Shown here: positions 36,526-44,912 of the stretch, piece after piece | Position numbering within the stretch: the stretch's first letter is position 1 | How the letters are laid out: each line of letters begins with the position of its first letter | From: Alkalicoccus urumqiensis | GTDB lineage: Bacteria > Bacillota > Bacilli > Bacillales > Salisediminibacteriaceae | Direction of reading: 5' to 3' | Assembly (NCBI RefSeq): GCF_002993335.1 | Contig: NZ_PVNS01000003.1 | Location: 124,001 to 188,000 of the forward strand | Length of the DNA: 64,000 nucleotides | Notes under the pieces: generated by a model | The model's database searches: none | The model's input: the letters and a program-made list of their open reading frames with translations, nothing else | What the model was told of the DNA's origin: nothing | Program-made: the position numbers and the translations under genes

Positions 36526-36565
36526 AAAAACGTCCGCCGGAAGGGGAGTCCCTTTCGGCGGACGT
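36526..36565 (-). terminator. intrinsic terminator for the minus-strand LOV-GGDEF gene
   Basis: ACGTCCGCCG and CGGCGGACGT pair with an inner AAGGG/CCCTT extension; the T run is on the minus strand. It lies 109 bases past the minus-strand stop and may also serve the plus-strand gene weakly. Confidence 0.7.
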
Positions 36566-36673
36566 ATGTCATCAGGCGTGCTTACGCGGGAAGAAAGTGT
36601 CGCCCGGGCTGGTTACAGTCACTATGTCAATTTTTTTCTGAAACTGCTGTGGTACGAGCTGAAAGGCAGTCCG

Positions 36674-37609
36674 CTACGCTTTGCTGCGCTTCGCCCGGTA
36701 CATCGCATGATCGGCGTTACGCAGCAGTGCTTCAAACGTAGTGCCGTCCTCCGGGAAGCGGCTGGCGCCGATGCTTGCTTCTACCTGCACGGTTGTGTCG
36801 TCCAGCTGAACCGTCTGCGTGACTGCTTTCTGCACTCTATCCACACAGACGATTGATTCATCTTCTCCGAGGGAAGAGGGAAGCAGCATGACGAACTCAT
36901 CACCGCTGATCCGGGCGGCGCTTCCGCCGCCGGCTGCAGCAGTCTGCTCGAGGACCCCGGCTGTTTTCTGCAGCACGTCATCGCCGGCAAGGTGGCCGTA
37001 CGTATCGTTGATTTCTTTAAAGGAGTCAAGGTCAATAAATAACAGCGTAAACGGCTTCTTTTCTGTTAAATGGGCTTTGACGGTTTCCATCAATTTTTTC
37101 CGGTTCGGCAGCCCGGTCAGCTCATCGTGTGTCGCATGATACTGAATGCTGTCCTGGTAATGCCGCCGCTCAGTGACGTCCGCCTGCAGGCCGATGTAGT
37201 AGATCAATTCCCCGTCTTCGTCATAAACAGGGCTGATCCGGACCTCGTTCCAGAAAGGGGTCCCGTCTTTCCGGTAATTTTTCAGTTCGACCGTAATACT
37301 TTCGTGACGGGAAACAGCTGTTTTAATTTTTTCAATCGTTTCCCTGCTGGTGTCCTCACCCTGGAGGAAACGACAGTTTCGCCCCATGGCCTCCTCTTTG
37401 GTATACTGGGTAAGAGTGGTAAACGCAGGGTTTATGAACACAATTGGATTGTCGGGAGTGTGCGGATCGGTTAAAACGACGCTTGTATGCAGATGCTCAA
37501 TTACTGCCGCGAGCTTCTGATATTCCTGATATAATGAGTCTAGACTGAGGCTGTTATTCTGCACGTGCACCACCATCTCTCTATAATTTGCACCGGGGTT
37601 GGATGACAT
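36674..37609 (-). CDS. LOV-domain blue-light photoreceptor diguanylate cyclase
   Basis: A 311-residue soluble protein. Residues 35-148 form a PAS domain of LOV type: GRNCRFLQG carries the flavin-adduct cysteine (Cys79), followed by the RKDGTPFWNEVRISPVYDEDG segment typical of YtvA and phototropins. Residues 155-311 form a GGDEF domain with the entry motif HDELTGLPNR, FIDLDSFKEINDTYGHLAGD, and an active-site loop SGDEF (235-239), a variant that is often active. It likely makes c-di-GMP in response to blue light. No EAL domain is present. The start is uncertain: ATG at 37609 lacks a clear site, and MVVHVQ further in has GAGAG. Confidence 0.85.
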   Translation of the reverse strand: MSSNPGANYREMVVHVQNNSLSLDSLYQEYQKLAAVIEHLHTSVVLTDPHTPDNPIVFINPAFTTLTQYTKEEAMGRNCRFLQGEDTSRETIEKIKTAVSRHESITVELKNYRKDGTPFWNEVRISPVYDEDGELIYYIGLQADVTERRHYQDSIQYHATHDELTGLPNRKKLMETVKAHLTEKKPFTLLFIDLDSFKEINDTYGHLAGDDVLQKTAGVLEQTAAAGGGSAARISGDEFVMLLPSSLGEDESIVCVDRVQKAVTQTVQLDDTTVQVEASIGASRFPEDGTTFEALLRNADHAMYRAKRSKA

Positions 37610-37709
37610 CTAGTAATGTATACCCAAAAAAGCGGGAATTGGAACCCATGACACCGGAAAAATTGGCAGAGCCGGTCAAAAAGATTGAAAGAGAAATGAG
37701 GCAGTCCGC

Positions 37710-38357
37710 ATGATTCAATTAATTATGGATACACTCCGGGAAATAGGCACGATCGGCTTGTTTATCGGTGTCGGTATAGAGGCGCTTTCGATTCCGTTTC
37801 CGGCGGCGATCGTTTTCCTCGTCTATGGGTATGTGATGGATCCTTCCGGCTGGGAATGGCTCTGGCTCAGCCTGAGTGCGAGTGCTGCGTATACCGGCGT
37901 CGCTTTTATTCCGTATATGCTGTCGAATAAATTCCATCATCTCGTCGAACGGCGTGTCCGGAATGCCCGCTCCCAGCGGATGATCCGGTTTATGGAGAAA
38001 TACCGCGGGTGGACGATTGCTGCCGGACGGATCCTCGGCATGGGATACATCGTCTACGCTGCAGCATTTTATAAAATCTCGCCGCTCCGGTACGGATTTT
38101 TTACGTTTATCGGTGTTCTTCCGGTTGCTTTAGTGATGCTGTACCTCGGCACACTCGGTAACCTGGAAGCGGTGTACATGGTATTTCAGAACGTACAGTA
38201 TTTAATCACCGGTGTGCTGGTGGCGCTTGTCGGCTGGTATGTTTACCGCCGCGTGAAAAAGGCGAAGCAGTACCGGGAAGCAGGGCGTCCTGTCTATTCG
38301 CGGGAGGATGCAGAAAATAAAGCAGCATTAAAAGAGAAGGATGAAGGGGGCGGATGA
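37710..38357 (+). CDS. DedA-family membrane protein
   Basis: A 215-residue membrane protein of the VTT/DedA superfamily: GVGIEALSIPFPAAIVFLVYG at the N-terminus matches the DedA E-x3-P-x-P-E region in degenerate form, followed by an amphipathic stretch and AAGRILGMGYIVYAAAFYKI. Relatives (UptA/PopT type) flip undecaprenyl phosphate or lipids; the exact job here is unknown. The last 25 residues are charged and cytosolic. GAGG lies eight bases before the ATG. Its stop overlaps the start of the lipoprotein gene (ATGA). Confidence 0.78.
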   Translation: MIQLIMDTLREIGTIGLFIGVGIEALSIPFPAAIVFLVYGYVMDPSGWEWLWLSLSASAAYTGVAFIPYMLSNKFHHLVERRVRNARSQRMIRFMEKYRGWTIAAGRILGMGYIVYAAAFYKISPLRYGFFTFIGVLPVALVMLYLGTLGNLEAVYMVFQNVQYLITGVLVALVGWYVYRRVKKAKQYREAGRPVYSREDAENKAALKEKDEGGG

Positions 38358-38854
38358 ACATGAAAGGATGGATCTTGCTCGGAACAGGGATTGTTCTGGC
38401 AGGCTGCAGCAGTGAAGGTGAGGCGGGTCCGCCGTCACATACCGGTTATGTGACAGAAATCGACGGGGACCGGATGCTCGTCGTGGAGGAGGAGCCGGAG
38501 GACTACAGTGATACCGGCGGACTCGAGACGTTCTATGACGCGATCTGGTTTGAAGGCACGCCGGAGGAGCTCCTGCCCGGAGATTTTGTGCACGTCTGGG
38601 CGGAAGGTGCGATTGCGGAATCATATCCCGGTCAGGGAACGGCCGAACGGGCAAGCATTATTCAGCCGGAGGAATACAGCGGTGCGGAGCTGGATGAGCA
38701 GCAGGCACTGGAGCTCGCACTGGAAGAAACAGCCGATGACGATGCCTCCACCCACTACGCCGTGGAGGATGTCACGTTTGAAGAGGGACTCTGGACCGTC
38801 ACACTGTACGACTCCATCGCCCAGCGTTCGATTGAATGGGAATTCGAGGAATAA
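38354..38854 (+). CDS. DUF3221-type lipoprotein
   Basis: A 166-residue secreted lipoprotein. The lipobox LAGC (cysteine at about residue 18) follows a short signal peptide. HTGYVTEIDGDRMLVV and DAIWFEGTPEELLPGDFVHVW resemble DUF3221 (an OB-like fold seen in Bacillus lipoproteins). The C-terminal half is strongly acidic. It is coupled to the DedA gene by a four-base overlap. Function unknown. A second ATG at 38360 is also possible. Confidence 0.7.
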   Translation: MNMKGWILLGTGIVLAGCSSEGEAGPPSHTGYVTEIDGDRMLVVEEEPEDYSDTGGLETFYDAIWFEGTPEELLPGDFVHVWAEGAIAESYPGQGTAERASIIQPEEYSGAELDEQQALELALEETADDDASTHYAVEDVTFEEGLWTVTLYDSIAQRSIEWEFEE

Positions 38855-38869
38855 GAGAGAGCAGGAAGG

Positions 38870-38900
38870 CAGAAGCGGAAACCAGCGCTTCTGTCTTTTT
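38870..38900 (+). terminator. intrinsic terminator of the DedA-lipoprotein operon
   Basis: CAGAAGCG pairs with CGCTTCTG around GAAACCAG, followed by TCTTTTTTC. Confidence 0.85.
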
Positions 38901-38974
38901 TCGTATGTTGAAATAGAGGGAGTTTAGGCAGAGGGGCAGCGGGCTTGGCTGCCGGTGCATGGGGGTAATTGGAG

Positions 38975-39087
38975 GAAGTTGGACTTTCCGGATGCTTTGG
39001 GAAGGCACACCCGGGTTATCGGAATTGCAGGGGGAGTTATGGGACTACAAACCGCCGATATGAGACTACACCCCCTCGAAACGAGAC
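38975..39087 (+). repeat. phased word array D2 (TGAGAC family, six clear words)
   Basis: Words GAAGTTGGAC 38975, GCTTTGGGAA 38994, GTTATCGGAA 39015, GTTATGGGAC 39036, GATATGAGAC 39057, GAAACGAGAC 39078; steps 19-21-21-21-21. Taking the 19-base step as the word 4-5 step makes these words 4-9; degenerate candidates for words 1-3 are near 38911, 38933 and 38955. The sequence after the array is related to that after D1. It fills much of the 38855-39247 gap. Confidence 0.68.
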
Positions 39088-39179
39088 TCCGTCGGAAAAG
39101 CCAGCACCAAGCAGCCGCTGCTGTTCCCTGGATCTTCCGCCAGTCCGCAGCCGCTTGACATAAATTGTCTGAAAAATCG

Positions 39180-39193
39180 AGAAAAGCGCTTGC
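39180..39193. promoter_or_regulatory. CcpA cre-like site upstream of the Gfo oxidoreductase gene
   Basis: AGAAAAGCGCTTGCAAG region; core GAAAAGCGCTTGCA matches the cre consensus except for the first base. A TTGACA hexamer lies 25 bases upstream at 39155, so CcpA would overlap the promoter. Confidence 0.5.
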
Positions 39194-39247
39194 AAGCGGG
39201 CTCCCACTGCGTCACACTGGAAGAAATATCAGGAAAAGAGGGATGAG

Positions 39248-40210
39248 ATGACACTGCGGATTGGAATAGTCGGCACCGGCGGGTTTGCTGCCGTGCACCG
39301 GGACCGCCTGGAAAAGGAGCCCGGGGTGGAGATTGTCAGTGTATGCGGCACGTCCCGGGAGAAAGCGGAGCGTTTTTCCGAAGGGCGTGCAGAAGCGTTC
39401 TCTTCTGCGGAGGCGATGGTGGAAAACAGCCGGCTGGACGGCGTTTATATCTGCGTGCCGCCGATGAGTCACGGGCCGGTGGAGCATCTGCTGCTCGATC
39501 ACAGCATTCCGTTTTTTGTGGAAAAGCCGCTTCATGCCGGGATGGAAATCCCGGAAGAGATCGCAGCCCGCGTCCGTGAAACCGGCCTGCTGACGTCGGT
39601 CGGCTACCACTTCCGGTATGAAGAGGCCGCTCAATCATGGAAAGAAGCGGTGCTTCAGCAGGAAACGGCGGTCGTATCCGGCGAATGGTCCGGAGACCGG
39701 CCGGGAGTTTCCTGGTGGAAGGACCAGACGCGCTCCGGCGGACAGTTTGTCGAGCAGACGACGCACCTCGTCGATCTGATCCGCTGGACGTTCGGGGAGG
39801 CTGCATCGATCCGCGCCTCTTCGACGAGACGTGTGCACACGGAAGCAGACAGTACGGTTCAGGACGCCCAGCTGGTGGAACTGACGATGGAAAACGGCCT
39901 GCTCGTCTCCCTCCGCAGCACGTGCGCCCTGCCGGAAGGTGTCGGCCGTGTCGGAATCACAGCCGGGACGGACGGCGGCCTGATTGACTGGGAGCCGAAC
40001 CGTATGCAGTGGACAAAAAAAGAAGGGGTCACGACAACGGTATCCAAAGAAGATCCGTATACATTGGAGACCCGGGCGTTTCTGCAGGCGCTCCGCACCG
40101 GGGACCGCACGCTGATTCAGTCCGACTACGAAGATGCACGGAAAACGCAGCGTATTACGACCGCCGCCGCACTATCTGCCGCGGAAGACCGGCGCGTTTT
40201 TCTCAGCTGA
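39248..40210 (+). CDS. Gfo/Idh/MocA-family NAD(P)-dependent oxidoreductase
   Basis: A 320-residue dehydrogenase. The Rossmann start IGIVGTGGFAAVHRDRL, the DGVYICVPPMSHGP turn and VEKPLHAG (catalytic-type EKP) are diagnostic; the C-terminal beta-sheet domain includes GGQFVEQTTHLVDLIRW with the conserved His. Substrates in the family are sugars, inositols or related polyols; not resolved here. AGGAAAAGAGGGATGAG precedes the ATG. It is 16 bases from the next gene, with a cre-like site upstream, pointing to carbon catabolite control. Confidence 0.83.
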   Translation: MTLRIGIVGTGGFAAVHRDRLEKEPGVEIVSVCGTSREKAERFSEGRAEAFSSAEAMVENSRLDGVYICVPPMSHGPVEHLLLDHSIPFFVEKPLHAGMEIPEEIAARVRETGLLTSVGYHFRYEEAAQSWKEAVLQQETAVVSGEWSGDRPGVSWWKDQTRSGGQFVEQTTHLVDLIRWTFGEAASIRASSTRRVHTEADSTVQDAQLVELTMENGLLVSLRSTCALPEGVGRVGITAGTDGGLIDWEPNRMQWTKKEGVTTTVSKEDPYTLETRAFLQALRTGDRTLIQSDYEDARKTQRITTAAALSAAEDRRVFLS

Positions 40211-40226
40211 AAGGGGTATATTCCGG

Positions 40227-41792
40227 ATGAACTGGTATAAAGAAGATGAACTGATTCAGGAACTGGTACGGGAGCTGCTGCCGGAATCGGTACACGCGTT
40301 TGCCGATGACCAGCTGGAACGCCTCGGCGCCTACACGGCAGGGCCGGTCGATGAGCGGGCCGCGTTTACCGACCGTGCGGGAGAGCCGAAACTGGAACGC
40401 TACGATAAATACGGCAGGCAGGTCTCCCGGGTGCACGTCAATGAAGGATATGAGAAAACGGCGCAGGATATTTACGGCGCCGGCATCGTCCGTTACATTC
40501 ACAAAAAGCCGGAAGGGGAGCAGGAGGTGCCGGGCTACCTGTACTCGTTTTTTCAGGGGTATCTTGTCTCCCAGGCTGAGGCTGGATTTTACTGTCCTGT
40601 CACGCTGTCGATGGCAGCAGCGTACCTTCTGGAAGCCTACGGTTCGCCGGAACAGAAAGACTCGTGGCTCACGCCGATGCTCTCCCTTCGGAACACGTGG
40701 GAGGGAGCGACGTTTTTAACGGAGCGCCAGGGCGGATCGGATGTCGGCGCGAACACGACGGAAGCGCTCCAGACAGAAGACGGGTCCTACCGCCTTTACG
40801 GCGAGAAATATTTCGCGAGCAATGCCGGACGGGCCGATGTCATGATGGTGCTTGCGCGGACGCCGGATGCTCCGGACGGAACGAAAGGGCTGTCGCTTTT
40901 TCTCGTACCGAAAAAACAGGAGGACGAAGAGCGGATCGTGATCCGCCGGCTCAAAGACAAGCTCGGGGTGCGGGCCGTGCCATCGGGGGAAGTGGAGTTT
41001 GACGGCGCGGAAGGATTTCTCGTCGGGGAGGAATTCCGCGGCTTTGCGTATATGGTTGAAGCACTGAACTTGTCCCGCATCTGCAACGCGGTCGCCTCCA
41101 TCGGTATTTCCCGGCGGGCACTTCGTGAAATGAGAACGTACGCAGAAGAACGGATGGCTTTCGGCGGACCGCTCATTTCCTATCCGATGATTCAGGATAC
41201 ACTCGTTCGGCTCAAAGTGAAGCTGGAAGCAGAGACGCGGGCCGTGTTTTCGCTCGGAAGGCTCTTCGCCGGCTGGACGGAGACCGGCGAAGGCAGCGGG
41301 TATCTCCGGCTGATGGCGGCACTTCTAAAAGAGGAGACGGCGGATCAGGCAGTTCATTTTGCAGCGGAAGCGATGGAGATGCTCGGCGGCAACGGCTACA
41401 TTGAAGATTTCGTCACGCCAAGACTTCTCCGCGACGCCCAGGTACTGCCGCTCTGGGAAGGAAGCCGCAATGTGCTCGCACTCGAAGTGCTCCGTCTTAT
41501 GGAAATGGACGTGCCCGGCACGGTGCTTGCCGGTATTTCCGCTGCCCCGCTGCAGCCGTACGTGCAGAAGCTTCTGGAGAAGGAAAAAGAGATCCAGGCG
41601 ATGTCCCGCGAAGAGAAGACACGTCACATCAAGCCGTGGATGAAGCAGATGGTCTCTGTGCTCGAAGCAGAGGAGTTGTTCCGCGCCGGCAGGCATCAGG
41701 CCGGCATGACATTGATCAAAAGTGAGCTGCAGGAGCGGTTCGGCGAAGGAATTGGACACTGGACGCTCGAAGAAGGACGCGATCTGCTGTAG
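40227..41792 (+). CDS. acyl-CoA dehydrogenase family protein, AidB-like
   Basis: A 521-residue FAD enzyme. Visible motifs: TFLTERQGGSDVGANTTEAL (flavin site), EKYFASNAGRADVMMVLART, LSRICNAVASIGISRRAL, GNGYIEDFVTPRLLRDAQVL and PLWEGSRNVLALEVLR. The length and the WEGSRNV motif match the AidB subgroup rather than short beta-oxidation enzymes. AidB proteins bind DNA and protect against alkylation, but metabolic acyl-CoA oxidation is equally possible. It starts at the ATG at 40227 behind AAAGGGG. It lies between a Gfo oxidoreductase and DUF4188 gene, all probably one transcript. Confidence 0.82.
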   Translation: MNWYKEDELIQELVRELLPESVHAFADDQLERLGAYTAGPVDERAAFTDRAGEPKLERYDKYGRQVSRVHVNEGYEKTAQDIYGAGIVRYIHKKPEGEQEVPGYLYSFFQGYLVSQAEAGFYCPVTLSMAAAYLLEAYGSPEQKDSWLTPMLSLRNTWEGATFLTERQGGSDVGANTTEALQTEDGSYRLYGEKYFASNAGRADVMMVLARTPDAPDGTKGLSLFLVPKKQEDEERIVIRRLKDKLGVRAVPSGEVEFDGAEGFLVGEEFRGFAYMVEALNLSRICNAVASIGISRRALREMRTYAEERMAFGGPLISYPMIQDTLVRLKVKLEAETRAVFSLGRLFAGWTETGEGSGYLRLMAALLKEETADQAVHFAAEAMEMLGGNGYIEDFVTPRLLRDAQVLPLWEGSRNVLALEVLRLMEMDVPGTVLAGISAAPLQPYVQKLLEKEKEIQAMSREEKTRHIKPWMKQMVSVLEAEELFRAGRHQAGMTLIKSELQERFGEGIGHWTLEEGRDLL

Positions 41793-41819
41793 GCGGTACC
41801 TATGGAAAGGAGAAGGGAT

Positions 41820-42308
41820 ATGGGAGTGAAGATTTACCGGGGCAGACGGACGGCAGCGGACGGACAGCCGGTGACACTGTTCATTATTGGAATGCGGATC
41901 AATAAGCTGAGGCAGTTCCGGGCGTGGTTTCCTGTTTTTAAGGCGATGCCTGACATGCTCCGGGAGCTGTACACGAAAAAGGAGTACGGTTTTTTGTCCC
42001 ACGAAATGATGATCGGCTGGCGGAGCATTACGCTTATCCAGTACTGGCGCTCAACGGAGGAACTGCTTGATTATGCTCATCACGGAAAACATTTAAAAGC
42101 CTGGCAGGAATACTACAGAACGTCTGCCGCCTCGGGAGCCGTTGGTATTTTCCACGAAACGTATGAAGTGACGCGGCGCGAAAGTATCTATAACAACATG
42201 CCGGCCCTCGGCCTGGGGAAAGCCGTCGGTCATGCCCCGGTGAAAACCGGCAGGGAGCGGGCACAGGAGCGTCTGGATCAGAGCACGGAAGAGAAAACGG
42301 ACGCATAG
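41820..42308 (+). CDS. DUF4188 domain protein
   Basis: A 162-residue protein recognised by VTLFIIGMRINKLRQFRAWF, EYGFLSHEMMIGWRSITLIQ YWRS and the histidine-rich HHGKHLKAWQEYYR (split to keep within length). DUF4188 proteins resemble ferredoxin-like monooxygenases (dimeric alpha-beta barrel) and relate to fungal phenylacetaldoxime-type enzymes, but biochemical data are scarce. AAAGGAGAAGGGAT precedes the ATG at 41820. It is the last gene of the run that starts at 39248, with a bidirectional terminator after it. Confidence 0.75.
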   Translation: MGVKIYRGRRTAADGQPVTLFIIGMRINKLRQFRAWFPVFKAMPDMLRELYTKKEYGFLSHEMMIGWRSITLIQYWRSTEELLDYAHHGKHLKAWQEYYRTSAASGAVGIFHETYEVTRRESIYNNMPALGLGKAVGHAPVKTGRERAQERLDQSTEEKTDA

Positions 42309-42342
42309 GAAAAGACAGCCGGAGCTTCCCGGCTGCCTTTTC
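42308..42342. terminator. bidirectional terminator
   Basis: GGAAAAGACAGCCGG pairs with CCGGCTGCCTTTTCC, serving the plus-strand DUF4188 gene and the convergent hypothetical gene. Confidence 0.88.
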
Positions 42343-42347
42343 CATAT

Positions 42348-42854
42348 TCAGCGGCGGAACATGTCCGCCAGGTCGTTTTCTTTTGCAGCAGATGCCTGCT
42401 CCAGGCGCCGCAGGTAGGCATAGTGATCGTCTGAAAGCTGTCCGGAATGCTCCTGACTGCTGACGTCGATTAAGTAGCGGAACAATCCGTTTAAGTGGTC
42501 GATCCACCAGCCGCATTCGACATACGTTACATCGTGCTCTTCGGGTTTGTAGCCGGACACACTGACACTCGCCGCTTTGATGCCGTCATCGCGGCCGAAC
42601 AGCCCGTCGCTCCCACGCTCGTGTACATACACATTCATAAAATTCGTCAGCGGAAAGCGGAAGACAAAGAGGGCATCCCGGCTCGATTCGAAAAACACGT
42701 AGCGCCCTTCCGTTCCGGCGCCGCCGAGGACATCGTCCGCACGGATGAACGCCGGCCGTTCCTGTACGGCCTGAACCAGGTGGTGGGCGTCCATAATATT
42801 AAACTCGGGGAGCTGCCAGGATTGATAGTCGCGCGCAAATAAGCGTCCAAACAT
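42348..42854 (-). CDS. hypothetical protein
   Basis: A 168-residue soluble protein I do not recognise. It is acidic, with YVFFESSRDALFVFRFPLTN and VYVHERGSDGLFGRDDGIKA as its most distinctive stretches and no signal peptide or membrane helix. A compact alpha/beta fold seems likely. TTAGAGGAGGACGATGCA precedes the ATG. It is monocistronic. Confidence 0.6.
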   Translation of the reverse strand: MFGRLFARDYQSWQLPEFNIMDAHHLVQAVQERPAFIRADDVLGGAGTEGRYVFFESSRDALFVFRFPLTNFMNVYVHERGSDGLFGRDDGIKAASVSVSGYKPEEHDVTYVECGWWIDHLNGLFRYLIDVSSQEHSGQLSDDHYAYLRRLEQASAAKENDLADMFRR

Positions 42855-43033
42855 TGCATCGTCCTCCTCTAACAGAATATCGGAGGCGGAGCAGCAGGGT
42901 AGGTACCATAACGGGATCGTAGAGGGAGTCGCAGCAGTGGGTGCGCCCTGCCTGCGTAAGTAGTATCAGTGTATCATAGCAGAAGAAAAATGCGTATCAA
43001 GACGCACAGGGATGACCCGGGGAGGGAACGAAG

Positions 43034-44230
43034 ATGATCGAAACGGTTTACAGCCGCGGGTTTCAAGCGGTGTTCCGCAGGATTCAGCCGCGCTTTGACT
43101 GGAGAGAACCGGTACGACTTGAGGGGGAGCATGCGATGCGCCGTCTCCCGCACTTTTTATCCGCCATGGGAAAGCGTCACGTGCTTCTCGTCACCGACAA
43201 CGGGATTAAAGAAGCCGGTCTGCTGACGGAGTTCGAGCAGGCCTGCAGCGAAAACGGCCTTACGGTCACGGTGTTCGCCGGTGTCCGGAGTGATCCGTCC
43301 ACTGACGAAGCAGAAGCCTGCGCGCAGGTATACAGACAGTCCGGCGCGGACTGCATAACAGCGGTCGGCGGCGGATCGGTAATCGACTGCGCGAAAGCGG
43401 CGGGTGCTGTCACGGCAAGGCCGGACAAAACACTCCGTAAGATGAAGGGCATTCTCCGGGTAAGGCACGAAACGCCGTACACGGTCTGTGCCCCGACGAC
43501 CGCAGGCTCCGGAAGCGAAGCGACGCTCGCTGCGGTGATTACCGACCGGTCAGAGAAAGAAAAGATGATTATTAACGATTTTCCGCTCATTCCGGACGCG
43601 GCTGTACTGGATCCGCTTCTGACCCAGAGCCTTCCGCCGGCACTTACCGCGGAGACCGGCATGGATGCGCTCACTCACGCGGTAGAAGCATACATCGGCA
43701 GGAGCACGACGCCAAAAACGAGAGTGTGGAGTGAGAAAGCCGTCTCCCGCATTTTTTCCTTTCTTCCACGGGCCTATAACGACGGGGACGATCTGCAGGC
43801 AAGAGGCGCGATGCTCGAAGCGGCCCACTTCGCCGGTCTGTCATTTACGCGCGCCTATGTCGGCAATGTCCACGCCGCAGCCCACGCCCTCGGTGCCGCA
43901 TACGGCTTTCCGCACGGCCGTACGAATGCCCGGATTCTTCCGTATGTGCTCCGTATGTACGGAACCCGCTGTACGCCGGCGCTGGCGCGTCTTTCCCAGG
44001 GCGCGGGCCTTCCGTTCTCCACGCCGGAAGAGTGGGCGGACACCGTCGACAGCATGAATAAAGAAATGCATATCGCACCGCTCAAAGGGATCCGGACAGA
44101 GGATATTCCAGCGCTTGCCCGCCGCGCCCGCCGGGAGGCGAATCCGCTCTACCCGGTGCCCGTCGTGTTTAATCAGCGGCAGATGGAGGAACTGTTCTAC
44201 ACCATCCAAAAAGGAGAGAGCGCCCTATGA
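43034..44230 (+). CDS. iron-containing alcohol dehydrogenase
   Basis: A 398-residue group III alcohol dehydrogenase. The GGGSVIDCAKAAG loop binds NAD(P), PTTAGSGSEAT follows, and the metal ligands are visible: Asp in IPDAAVLDP region, His in ETGMDALTHAVEAYIG, and the His pair in GNVHAAAHALGAAYGFPHG. The substrate may be an alcohol, aldehyde or sugar-derived polyol. GGGGAGGGAACGAAG precedes the start. Its stop overlaps rpiA by four bases, so it belongs to a three-gene operon with rpiA and a hydroxyacid dehydrogenase, suggesting pentose or sugar-acid metabolism. Confidence 0.85.
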   Translation: MIETVYSRGFQAVFRRIQPRFDWREPVRLEGEHAMRRLPHFLSAMGKRHVLLVTDNGIKEAGLLTEFEQACSENGLTVTVFAGVRSDPSTDEAEACAQVYRQSGADCITAVGGGSVIDCAKAAGAVTARPDKTLRKMKGILRVRHETPYTVCAPTTAGSGSEATLAAVITDRSEKEKMIINDFPLIPDAAVLDPLLTQSLPPALTAETGMDALTHAVEAYIGRSTTPKTRVWSEKAVSRIFSFLPRAYNDGDDLQARGAMLEAAHFAGLSFTRAYVGNVHAAAHALGAAYGFPHGRTNARILPYVLRMYGTRCTPALARLSQGAGLPFSTPEEWADTVDSMNKEMHIAPLKGIRTEDIPALARRARREANPLYPVPVVFNQRQMEELFYTIQKGESAL

Positions 44231-44907
44231 GCGATCAGCAGAAGAAAAACGCCGGCGAAGCCGCCGCAGCACAGATACAGAACCACACGACGATCGGACT
44301 CGGTTCCGGGTCCACTGTCACGTATTTTCTCGACGCCCTCGGCCGGAGGATCCTGGAGGAACGGCTGGATATCCGGGGCGTCTCTTCTTCGGAGAAAACG
44401 ACGCGCCTCGCGGCAGAGCGGGGGATTCCGCTCGTTACCTTCTCCGAAACCGCTTCGCTTGATACCGCCGTGGACGGCGCGGACGAAATTTCTCCGTCTC
44501 TTGCGTTAATCAAAGGAGGAGGCGCTTCGCTTCTCCGGGAAAAAATCGTCATTGAAGCGGCACGCCGCGTACTGATTATTGCCGATGAAGCCAAAGCCGT
44601 TTCCGTTCTCGGCAGCTTTCCGCTGCCGGTGGAAGTGGTGATGTTCGGCTGGCAGCAGACGAAGGCGAAGCTGGAAGCAGAAGGGCTGGAGCCGGTGCTG
44701 CGTCAGGGAGAGAACGGACCGCTTGTAACAGACAACGACAACTATATTCTGGACTGCCGGACCGGGGATGTCAGCGATCCGGCGGCACTTCATCGCAGAC
44801 TGAAACAGCTGACCGGTGTCGTGGAAACCGGGATCTTCCCGGACCAGGCGGATGAAGCCATTCTCGGCACACCGGAAGGAACGTCGATTTTGCAGCGGAA
44901 AGGGTGA
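44227..44907 (+). CDS. rpiA: ribose-5-phosphate isomerase A
   Basis: A 226-residue isomerase linking ribose-5-phosphate and ribulose-5-phosphate in the pentose phosphate pathway. Signature sequences: IGLGSGSTVTYFLDAL (substrate loop), DTAVDGADEI with the catalytic Asp, and LIKGGGASLLREKIV. Length fits the family. It overlaps the preceding dehydrogenase by four bases (ATGA), and the following hydroxyacid dehydrogenase starts within a few bases of its stop. Confidence 0.92.
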   Translation: MSDQQKKNAGEAAAAQIQNHTTIGLGSGSTVTYFLDALGRRILEERLDIRGVSSSEKTTRLAAERGIPLVTFSETASLDTAVDGADEISPSLALIKGGGASLLREKIVIEAARRVLIIADEAKAVSVLGSFPLPVEVVMFGWQQTKAKLEAEGLEPVLRQGENGPLVTDNDNYILDCRTGDVSDPAALHRRLKQLTGVVETGIFPDQADEAILGTPEGTSILQRKG

Positions 44908-44912
44908 TGAAC

